DNA of 64,000 bases, from positions 39,790,527 through 39,854,526 of the forward strand of contig CM049308.1 of NCBI GenBank assembly GCA_026874595.1, in the 5' to 3' direction. The translations under genes were made by a program, and so were the position numbers. Origin of the DNA: Sipunculus nudus. Taxonomy: Eukaryota; Annelida; Sipuncula; Golfingiida; Sipunculidae. Positions 54,833 to 64,000 of this stretch are shown here, in pieces. Position 1 is the stretch's first letter, and each line of letters begins with the position of its first letter. The notes below the pieces were generated by a model, which did not search any database, was not told the origin of the DNA, and saw only the letters and a list, made by a program, of their open reading frames with translations.

Positions 54833-55029
54833 AGGTTTGTACACATATATTATGTTTTCCATTATTTATTATGATTAATTTTTTGCTTTGATTTGCCATT
54901 TATGAACAGGACTTGTTTGAAACCAGAAAGTCGATCGTCTTTTTGAGTCATAAAATTGTATATTATAAAGGAGAAACTCTTAAATCTTTTTTAAAAAGTA
55001 AGCTATAAAGCGCAAATCAATCGAGGGTT

Positions 55030-55205
55030 TCCTGTTTGTCAACATGGGCACGTGTGACATGTATTGGCAACTTTTAGGTAAATAAGCTAAAACATCCGTC
55101 ACAGGAGCGTTTTAAGAACTTTTTTTCCTCAGATATTACCTACTTTCCTTCATATCAAGAGTAAGCCAAAAATCACAAATTCTACAAATGAGCCAAGCGA
55201 ATAGA
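55030..55205 (+). repeat. Dispersed repeat F, second copy
   Basis: Partner of 5225-5425 (see that entry). The 78-codon frame starting at 55205 follows it and has no recognisable domain. Confidence 0.45.
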
Positions 55206-55780
55206 TGGTTTTAAAAAAACTCGGTCCGGCAATGTGCTTCCTTGTTTGTCTTGCTGTAACAACTTACAGCAGAAAAAAATCCTCCAAAATAAGCGTGGAC
55301 CGGCTTGTTGAAACACCAGAAGTCAAAGTGAGACGAAAAAGTCTTAATTGTCAAAACTATAGAGAAAATATCAATTTTCTTAAGGTATTTCAGGAAGATG
55401 TTGAAGACCGAGGGTTGACCTTTTTGAGATATACTTTATGATGCCCACAGCTATCAGGAACATCACCACAATGATAAACCAAATTTGGCTTAAAATCTGC
55501 AGGGGGAGACAGGAGAATTCAAAAATTCGAAACTCTAGTGCAAGAGCCCTACCTAGCGGAGTCCAGCTTGGTAAAACACATAGGAGTTTTTGTTAGAGTA
55601 AGAGCTAACGTTAAAAAAGCAGCGGACTTCTTGGTTGATATCTAATTGATCAACATCTCTTCTATATCACAAATGAGGCATTGTATTAACCCTATTATCT
55701 GCATTTCACGATGTCTTCCCTATAAGTGGCGTCAATTTAACTTCATGGGGAAACTGGGATGATTGGGAGGGTAATCGGAG

Positions 55781-55925
55781 TTAGGTCTGACTATAGTTAC
55801 TTGCTCTGTGCGCACCCTGTTGTTCCTGCCCGGAGAATTTAGCCATACCAAGCAGCGGTTACACGAAGCGATGTCTGGGACAGTGAGGGACCTCTGCGTG
55901 AGGAGGGCAGATATGGATAATACCC
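55781..55925 (+). repeat. Three-copy unknown repeat H, copy 1
   Basis: GGTCTGACTATAG, CTCTGTGCGCACC, TGTTCCTGCCCGGAGAA, GCCATACCAAGCAGCGGTTA, CACGAAGCGATGTCT. Same blocks at 56645-56765 (reverse strand) and 56975-57115. Confidence 0.8.
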
Positions 55926-56644
55926 CCTTTAATCCGTATTTTACGATCCCTGACAGAATTACAAAACACCCCTTATCCCCAAAATTCTTAACGTGGATGC
56001 CTACCCGCAATACAGACTAGGACTTAAAAGATAACGATTCTACTGTATGGGGATTGTTGGAGTTAAAATCTGACAATGCTCTGTGGCTTTAAATACACCA
56101 GCGGCGTAGGTATAAATGTACTAAAGGGAACAATGTAGTCCGTTCAAGTGTGTCGATAAGAATTGTTTCAAATAAAATATAAAATGGGTGTTTTTGTGGT
56201 AAGGACTTTACCGAATAAGTTATATTTTGTAAGCATGCGCATGTTAATAGAAGGTGTTGAAACGGACGGTGACCTGCAAAATTGGCAAAAACCGATGCTT
56301 TGTCTATGAGTACATTAATACATGCTGGATCAGTTGAACTGGGGGGAAAAACCCAATGTACACATGTTTTGAGGAACAAGGTTGTTATGAAATGGCGCCT
56401 GTATGGTGTACAGATGCATTCAGGACAGGTGCATTTGTGTGGTTTCTGAAGCCAGTTGGCGCAAGTGGCACATGACTGACTGACTGGTTTATATATATTA
56501 TTTTAAGATTAGGAATATCGGGGAGACGTTAAAACAGGACAAATTCAATTAATGCATATTACCAATAATAAACACAAACATGGTTCCTTACCGATATTCT
56601 AAAAGCAAGAAGTCCTTGAAAAGAAATACATGTATATAACTACG

Positions 56645-56765
56645 CTCCTCAAGTAAGCCGATATACACTGTCTTCCCGGGCGTCTTTTCGTGTAACCGCT
56701 GCTTGGTATGGCAAGTTTCTCTGGGCAGGAACACCAGGATACGCACATAATCAGACCACTGATAG
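56645..56765 (-). repeat. Repeat H, copy 2 (inverted)
   Basis: On - reads GGTCTGATTATGTGCGTATC, TGTTCCTGCCCAGAGAAAC, TTGCCATACCAAGCAGCGGT, TACACGAAAAGACGCCCGG. Best conserved of the three in the TGTTCCTGCCC...CAGCGGTTACACGAA part. Confidence 0.8.
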
Positions 56766-56974
56766 ATAGCTTGGTATTGCATTTTGCACCAAGTCCCAAT
56801 TTAAAACATATATCCGACAAACGCTCTCGGTGGTTTGATTACACAATGACACAAGCTTTCATTGGTCTGATTCATGGCCCTATGCCAGAATGGGTATTAT
56901 CAGACCAATGAGAGCGGATGTCACATCACTCACATTTTTTAAACAATTGGGATGGATACACAATACAATATCAG

Positions 56975-57115
56975 TGGTCTGTTTATAATTCCTATTCTCT
57001 GTGAGCACCCACATGTTCCAGCCCAGATAACCTTGCCATACAAAGCAGCGGTGACACGAAACGATGTCTTAGACGACTGCAGTGTGAAACCGCTGCGTGG
57101 GGAGCGAAGTATAAA
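56975..57115 (+). repeat. Repeat H, copy 3
   Basis: GGTCTGTTTATAA, CTCTGTGAGCACCCA, TGTTCCAGCCCAGATAAC, TTGCCATACAAAGCAGCGGT, GACACGAAACGATGTCTTAG, then a CTGCGTGGGGAGCGAAG block resembling CTGCGTGAGGAGGGCAG in copy 1. Confidence 0.8.
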
Positions 57116-57264
57116 ATAGATATACGTGGATTCAATGAAATATAATTAAAGTTGAATTTTCTGGGTTTAAGATTAGGAATCACCTAATTGCTCTGTGATA
57201 GTAATTTACAATAACATATGCCAGTGTGTAAAGACACGATTACTGTATATGTCTGCGTTGTAAA

Positions 57265-58210
57265 TAGAGGTGCGGATGGGACCGCTGCGACCGGTCCGGT
57301 CCACAATTTTTAGCTGGACAGCTAAAACAAGATACCAGACCACTTATACCTAGAGCGTACCAGTCCGGACGCTCTACCTATTTCTTTTAGGGGGTAAGCT
57401 AAACAGATGAGTTTAGTTTCAACCTATAATACTTGTTATGAGTAAGGTGTAATTAACCTCTAAAAGAAAGATTCTTTAACATTTATTTAATGCAATGGGA
57501 AACAGCAAGAGTACCGGAATAATTATACGTGTTTTAATTGTTTTCTCTCCGAGTATCAGTAAAGGGAACTTATGACCGAGTTGACATGTTTAGCATCTTT
57601 GTCCCATGCTGTGCTGCACAATCCTGATGCTTTTACTCTGTATCATTGTGTAAGAACTTAAAATAAACTAATAAGAACTTAAAACAATTTCTTTACATAA
57701 AATACATGGACCGATATATAATGATAATTTTTCTATTTTTAAATCGCACTCAAACCACTCCATCACTGTTCAGTTAATGTCAACCCCCATCGATCCCGTA
57801 CCAGCAAATTCTTTGAAGCACCTGGCCTCGCCCTGCACAATTTGGTTTATATCCTAACCACCATGTCCCGTACAGTAACACAAAATATTCAACCTTGTAA
57901 TTAAAATCAAAGCCAGATCTGGCGTTTAATGTATAGATTATAATATTACATTTATTGCACGGTTAGCTGTGTATGTGATATTCGTTTTTTTTTTAATTTG
58001 AACAAATATATGTAATGAGAAATATATGTAGAATAAAAGCAGAATAAAAAAACTACAATTTTAATTTATTTATAATATTTTAATGAATGAACCGGACCTC
58101 TTTGACAGATCCACGAACTGGACCAGACCGCCTTTAGGTGGAACGGACCAGGACCGGACCGCTAAAGTGATGGACCGGACCACTAGGGGTTGGTCTGGTC
58201 CGCACCTCTA
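57265..58210. mobile_element. Non-autonomous hAT-type DNA transposon
   Basis: Terminal inverted repeats TAGAGGTGCGGA and TCCGCACCTCTA (12 perfect), with further GGTCCGGTCCA-type subterminal repeats. Flanks GTTGTAAA (57257-57264) and GTTGTAAT (58211-58218) are an 8-bp target duplication with one change. 8-bp duplication and these ends fit the hAT superfamily. 946 bp without transposase. Confidence 0.85.
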
Positions 58211-58562
58211 GTTGTAATTAAATGGTTTTTTTAATGTTACGAATCAAAACACTGGTATATCTGCTTTTGTTCGGTTTCATACCATCAGATGGCGGCAGAA
58301 GCAGCACTGGCGAGTTTTACTCTCCTTTATGTGAACACGCAAATGCAATACCTCATTAAACTGTCGTCTACAACTTAATACAACTTGCGAGCACAGATAC
58401 TGTCTTGACTAGCATATTTTTAAGAACTGAAAATCATGCAAATTCAAGTAGACATTATTATAAGACTACATGCATGAAATCGCTAGTTTGGTTAATCATA
58501 TTTTGAAATTCGAAATAATTTATTAGGGCACTAGCGGTACATGTAAGTGATTATTTTAGTCA
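58211..58562. other. Intergenic stretch, nothing recognised
   Basis: Starts with the right-hand target duplication of the hAT element; no other structure seen. Confidence 0.4.
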
Positions 58563-58960
58563 GATTAGCATCAATAATCGTTCATATTCTAAATCGCATA
58601 TCGCCGGCCATCGTGCAAATTCTGTTGAGCATATCGTCAGTCATCATGAAAACTCTTCTAGGACTCCTAGGAAATTTCCCTTCAGCCTCTGCTCAACCTG
58701 TCTTCAGTTTCCTTACAGACTCAATTCAGCATTGTGTCAGTTTCCTTAACGACTCTAGTCAGCATTGCGTCAGTTTCCATAAAGACTCTAGTCAGCATTG
58801 TGTCAGTTTCCTTAAAGACTCTAGCCAGCACTGTGTCAGTCTCCTTAGACACTCTAGCCAGCATTGTGTCAGTTTCCTTAAAGACTCTAGTCAGCATTGT
58901 GTCAGTTTCATTAAAGACTCTTGTCAGCCTATCGTCAGTTTCCCTCCGGACAGTATGTAT
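58563..58960. repeat. 33-bp minisatellite, open in several frames
   Basis: Units of GTCAGTTTCCTTAAAGACTC plus TAGTCAGCATTGT, about eight clear copies from 58697 and three more diverged upstream (SIIVHILNRI, PAIVQILLSI, SVIMKTLLGL in one + frame, period 11 residues). Open frames span it on + (58547-59029; 58734-59057) and - (58721-59161). The - frame repeats ETDTMLTRVFK, an 11-residue pattern with hydrophobics M, L, V, F, as in hendecad amphipathic helices. With no homologue recognised I annotate a repeat, not a gene. Confidence 0.85.
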
Positions 58961-59029
58961 GGTTGCTGTTGCAAGCGACGTCACAAGGGCTATAAACCAT
59001 TTCTTTGTCACCACAAAAACCCTCCGTGA

Positions 59030-61100
59030 CGCTTTGTTACGACATATATTCTTATAGAATGGTGCGTAAAGCAAATTTAACTTTACAAATAACTCAATTT
59101 TCCCATAAGACAATTGAATGCAGCTGTATGATATACTGCCGAAGAAGAGAAAAAATAGCACAGCTCCTACTTGGCACTAATATGAAATACATTAACTCAT
59201 AAACGTTGTGTTCAATGGATAAATGAATAACAATCCTGTACGTAAGATGCAGTTATGTGACAATCTAAACAACCAGCCGAGAAAGGCACTTTAATACGTG
59301 GGCGGACATATTATTGTATAACATGGGGGAGTCTTTATGGAATAAACTCTCACAAGACTCGGTCTGTGAACTCCATACGACAGAAAATATCAACCATTAA
59401 CTCAAGTATGAGGACTTCACAAGTCCGGCGTGTCATTTTCTCGAGTGTGGAGTCTATCGTAAATTCCTGCTAGCGTGCTCAGAATATTGTAGTGGGTGTC
59501 GGGCATGCGATTTTGCGGATCTGATATTAAAGTGTTTTGTGAATGCTACTCAAAACATGTAGAGGGTTCCTGTTTGTCTTTAATGATGTCATACTGCTGT
59601 ATAACATGCGCAATACACCTTGAATCACTTAACATTCAACGGGTCTGCTTAATATTCCTAATAATCGAAAACCAGCCACATTCTGAGATTATACCCTAGA
59701 TGTAAAGTTAAAAAAACCTTTCACTTCAGTTATAAAAGAGAAATCTTCCATTAACCTTTTGGCCAGTACTGTGGGGGGTTTTATGTGCTACCTAATTTAT
59801 ACATAAAATATACATAAATCCCTATATGCCTCTGCCTACGGGGAAGGCTTATTTATATCATCTCATTATATCACTGCAAAGGACATGGTCTGTTTACAAA
59901 GTCACTTTGTCTGAATTATTCACTGAGTTTACTTTACTTAAGCTTTTTATAGTGCCAAAGATCACCTGCAATGCTTGTTAACATTTCGAGTCAAAAGGCC
60001 ATAGGAAACATCTCAGTTCAAACCTACACAATAGCACTACTTGCTAACCTTACAATACCAGCATAATATCACATACTCCACAAATGACATTTAGGTATAT
60101 ATGTTACATCAATGTGTAAAATTAGTCAATTAGTAAACTGCCAGAAATTTTTAGTCAATTTACAAATTGTCTGATTTACTTAGGCACCTTATAAAATGAC
60201 TGAAATTTTCAGGCACTTTAAAAATTGATTGAAAAATCAGTCTGTTTATTTGACACATTGACTGAAATGTAAAAAGAATGAAATATTATTGATTTAAGGT
60301 TACAAAGATAAAAAGGCCATTTCATTTATTACATATACCTTATTGTTACAATTAATTAATACATTTTACATCATATTATTGAACAATTTTATCATTTATT
60401 TTTATCTGATATGTCCATCTGTCTTTATTCTAGTTCTTACAGAAAATAATTATATGATCATATGAGATGTAAATATAATATTAATCTCGGGGGCACAATT
60501 TCCTTTTTGCATTTTAGCGAGCAGTGTAGGCGGGATGACCCCCTCACCCAAAGCGGGAAAATTGTCACAAATTTCTTCAAAATATCAGCAATTTTGAAGC
60601 ACATTTGGTGTAAAATAACTAGGGATATTCTCGCTTCAGAAATCAACAACATATTAAATTGTTTGACTTAAAATATACTTAGTGCAGCAAACATCTCCTG
60701 AGAGACCACCCCCCCCCCCCCCACCTAAACCTATTTCACAGTATTTAATGCTGATGTTTGAGTACTTCAGAGGCAGACAATCTGATTGTCATAACCTCTG
60801 ATGAGTTAATTAGTGGTGACACTAACAGTGAATAGGGCCCTGTTTGTATTAACCATGCAGTTTTGCAGTCAAAGTACTATGGCTTGAACAAATCTTGTTG
60901 AGTGTGTTTTGAAATCTAATGTTTATTATGTGTAATAAACACTTGTTCAAGATAAATTAAAATGGACTTATCTAACGAGATGGAATAAATTGGTGGTAGA
61001 CACACGAAATTCATGATTTGATGAACATGAATAGGTTGAATTTTAATGTTACAACCAGATGGGTAATGTGCACATTGTATGTTCTATAATTAAAAGATAT
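59030..61100. other. Intergenic stretch, no gene recognised
   Basis: 60130-60260 has degenerate TTAGTCAATTTACAAATTG / GACTGAAATTTTCAGGCAC units; a C12 run at 60709. Nothing coding. Confidence 0.35.
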
Positions 61101-61104
61101 ACAG

Positions 61105-61902
61105 TTTTACGGAACCTAATATAAACAGATCACGTATGCGTGATGAACAAAAATTTTGTAATGGAGATAAAAAAATCAGATTCTGTAACACTAGGCAGCG
61201 TAAAATGTCTAGGGGAATGAATATAGAAGTCAGTGTTTTTTTTTGTTAACAAATAACTATAATTTATTCTTAAAACAATTATTAACCCTTACAATACAAT
61301 ACACTTAATCAATACAATTATACAGTAAAACAGCGTTATAGCAACAAGTCAATACAATCACACAGAAAGATAATAGTACAGTACCTGAATACCAATACAG
61401 TCACCACGATAAGTCTTTTAAATGTAAACTCTCGAGGATGACAGTCCTGTGGAAAGTTCTTGGAACAACCCAGAAAGTAAACTGAAGTCCAAATGTATAA
61501 AATGCAGGAGAAAGTCTTTGAAACTCTATAATTGCGCATTCGTCCGATAAGGTTCTAGAATCTGACACACGCATCTGCGTCCGCTGGAATCTGCTCTGCT
61601 CTCTGCCCCCTGGTTCTAAAAAACAGCCCCTTTATATACCTTCACACCCCAAGCCGGGAATATTCCACTTCTCGAACAGTTTATAAGGACTCTATTCAAC
61701 AGTAAACACGCGTTTCAGGAATTCTCTAGAAAGAACAGCGTTGTGTATCTCCACACACCAGGCTCATTACGTGACCCACGACCAGGCGTGAAAACTCAAG
61801 GCTCACATGACAACGAGAGTTCAACCAGTACGGATTAAACATAAAATGTAACAACAACACGAGTTACGCCCGTGTCACACAATAAAAAGAGTACCTATAA
61901 CA
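61105..61902 (-). mobile_element. Solo LTR, copy 3
   Basis: TTTTACGGAACC (first G lost) to CCTATAACA, flanked by ACAG at 61101-61104 and 61903-61906. Matches copy 1 in length (798 versus 799 bp) and keeps the - strand TATATAAA followed by GGGG (61631-61638). No internal element sequence beside it. Confidence 0.72.
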
Positions 61903-61906
61903 ACAG

Positions 61907-62415
61907 ATATATACATGTGTATTACTTGGTTTATGTTGTGTTGAACAGGAACTGATCGTACTTAATTACACTAAATTCCACCAAACATTCCTTTCATATT
62001 TTTATGTTTCATAATAATTCAACCCTTACTCTTTTTCTTTTAAACACTGCTTAACATGAAGTTGTTTATTAAATTTTCTGTTGAACATTGTGTGAAATAT
62101 ATATTTAAATGTAAAAGATAGTGTCTTTAACTTTGGTGATTATAAACCTACCGGAACTGGGTTTATGTTGTACTGATCATGAACTATAGCTGAAAATAAT
62201 GCTGAACTTAGCCAAATTGTGTGCATTAATTGCGAGAGAAAACTCATTTATACTAAAGGATTTAAATCTATTTACTTTTCATTTTTAAAGGACAAATATT
62301 ATATGAATTACAATTTAAATGTAGGAATATGTGTAAGTTTCATCTACAGGGGATGGGATGGGGTCATGTAGAGGGCAAGGTCAGCATATGCTAATTATCT
62401 CTACTTAAAAGTTAA
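61907..62415. other. Intergenic stretch, nothing recognised
   Basis: AT-rich DNA with no element ends or coding block. Confidence 0.35.
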
Positions 62416-62575
62416 CTAATATTAATAGTGATAGTAATAGAAGCCAAGTAATAGTAATAGTAATAGTAATAGTAATAGTAATAGATAAAAAGTGTTGTAA
62501 TAGTTATAGTAATAGATGAATTAAGAGGTAATAGTTATAGTAATAGTAATAGTAATAGAACCCCTGTAATAGGAC
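62416..62575 (+). repeat. TAATAG hexanucleotide array
   Basis: AGTAATAGTAATAG runs with interruptions by TTATAG and short unique spacers. Confidence 0.92.
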
Positions 62576-62581
62576 CCAACC

Positions 62582-62585
<4 letters not shown>

Positions 62586-62659
<74 letters not shown>

Positions 62660-62712
62660 CAGAGAGAGAGACAGAGACAGAGAAAGAGAAAGAGAGAGAG
62701 AGACAGAGAGAG
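62586..62712 (+). repeat. AT then GA compound microsatellite
   Basis: About 13 AT repeats then a long GA tract with ACAGAG interruptions. The serine/leucine-rich open frames on - are artefacts of this tract. Confidence 0.95.
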
Positions 62713-62733
62713 AAAAAAAGAAATAGAGAGATA

Positions 62734-62870
62734 CGTTAAAACCTCGACTAACGACCACCTCAAAATACGACCAATTGTTCCCGGTCCTGGTTCTTTTTTT
62801 GCTCTTTATATAAGACCTCACATAGACGATAAAATCGAAAATATCCCATTGGTGGTCGTAATTTGTAGGT
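62734..62870 (+). mobile_element. Short MITE (GTAAAACCTCG family)
   Basis: Left TTAAAACCTCGACTAACGAC and CACCTCAAAATACGACCA; right GGTGGTCGTAATTTGTAGGT. Shares GGTCCTGGTTCTTTTT with the copies at 3654 and 4622. Confidence 0.55.
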
Positions 62871-64000
62871 CATACACAATGTATATTCTTGGTGTGATCT
62901 GAAAATTAATTAAACGATATAGTACGTGGGTCATTTAACGTATACATAGTCTGCAATTGGTCCGTATAGGGAACGAGCAACGATGTAAATGATAATAAAT
63001 ATCCTACTTACCCATGCATTTGCACTGTTCTTGAACTTAATGCCATTGTTGATAAGATCCTCATTTCATATAAAAAAAACGACATATATTAGTCGTGGTT
63101 TCTCATTTCTTAAATAAAACGATCGAGCAAGATGTGTGTCGTCCACGACAACCATGTTGTCCGACGATGCCCTATAATCAAGCCTTCATGTGCTGTATTT
63201 CAGTCTGATGCTTCAATAAGATGCATGGTAACTTCTGCCCAGTCGCTGTACAAATGCTGGCCCTAATACTATAATACTATATATACTAATAATATGAATG
63301 GAACAACTTTGTGTTACAATGGTATGTAATTCTGTGAATTGGAAATAGATTACGGTGACCCAGATTATCACCTAGATTGAATGGTTAGCTGTTGTTACCC
63401 TAACCATCCATAAAATTTCATCAAAGTCCGTTTAGTACTTTTTGCTTAGAATTTTAAAGTCACTGACAAATCAACCAACTGATCAACCAAAGAAAAAAAA
63501 ACAGAATACGTTCCAGGCGGAGCTATAGTAATACATGCAGTTGAACAGATGGTCAAGTATTTATAGATTTATGTGTTAATGATGCTAGTATATCATTTTC
63601 TTTATTTGGTTATTTCTCACATTTTCATTCATGAGACAGCCCCACATACTGGACATTACATTATGTAAAAAATGTTCCAGAAAGTTCATGGAATATAGCT
63701 TTAACTTATCATGGCAGAAATCTTATACTATAATCATAACGTATAGAGGGAGTCAAAAATGCATTGAGTTATGATACGAGTTATAACAAACATAAGAGAT
63801 AAAGAATTGCAGTCCTAGCTGATTAACCTTGCCTGTGTCTGTATGGTTGTTTTTTTTATTATTATTATTCCCAGTGATTAACTGAACTTCCCCGTACCCC
63901 GTACTGAATGCTTGGAATAGAGGCCCCAATCTGGGTGAACTGCTCCATACAGTTATCCCGTTATCCAGGATGGAACAGGCGAACACAATAAAAGTATGTA
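62871..64000. other. Window end, dispersed repeat E only
   Basis: 63236-63535 is the longest copy of repeat E: GATTACGGTGACCCAGATTA, TTACCCTAACCATCCA, AAATTTCATCAAAGTCCG, CAACCAACTGATCAACCAA, CAGGCGGAGCTATAGTAAT. Nothing else recognised. Confidence 0.45.

Noticed and set aside
62504-62821. Serine/leucine-rich and tyrosine/isoleucine-rich frames
   Set aside because: Translation of GA, AT and TAATAG microsatellites; the same applies to the frames at 51796-52204, 49149-49343 and 54630-54899.

Overview
The window is animal (invertebrate) genomic DNA, AT-rich and intron-rich, with one recognisable host gene buried in layers of decayed mobile DNA. The repeat landscape (Helitron-like elements with a GGTGGCGCCACC core, LINE and Penelope-like remnants, hAT and TA-inserting MITEs) looks most like a bivalve mollusc. 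That assignment rests on general familiarity with such repeats and is an inference.

Host gene. Nine exons on the + strand between 2371 and 37526 join in frame into the C-terminal ~315 residues of an inositol-tetrakisphosphate 1-kinase (ITPK1, an ATP-grasp inositol phosphate kinase). Exons are 2371-2395 (a 25-nt microexon), 21005-21133, 24603-24720, 25796-25894, 26161-26204, 34084-34243, 35531-35598, 36737-36908 and 37393-37526 (stop 37524-37526). All introns are GT-AG and every junction keeps the frame. About 35 N-terminal residues must lie upstream of base 1. The intron after the microexon is 18.6 kb and that after the fifth exon 7.9 kb; both are full of repeats.

Introns. They hold several Helitron-like elements: one full copy at 21627-22512, partial or composite copies at 2670-3262, 9729-11674, 11681-13511, 15230-16430 and 30657-33429. 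They also hold a solo LTR (27610-28408), a TA-flanked MITE (26379-26551), a perfect-looking foldback (30405-30556) and short tandem arrays, notably a ~97-bp array just downstream of the 34084-34243 exon.

Downstream (37527-64000). After the ITPK1 stop there is a candidate 3'UTR, then about 8 kb with no gene I can recognise. From 46.5 kb on lies a dense transposon graveyard: Helitron-like pieces (46563-47762), a decayed LINE on the + strand (47767-50800) interrupted by a Penelope-like GIY-YIG domain between two AT tracts, a second LINE of the same family on the - strand (50806-54095) interrupted by a solo LTR with a 5-bp target duplication, a three-copy unknown repeat (55.8-57.1 kb), a hAT-type element (57265-58210), a 33-bp minisatellite open in several frames (58563-58960), a third solo LTR (61105-61902) and microsatellites. 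I recognise no tRNA, rRNA or CRISPR. No second host protein-coding gene could be supported.
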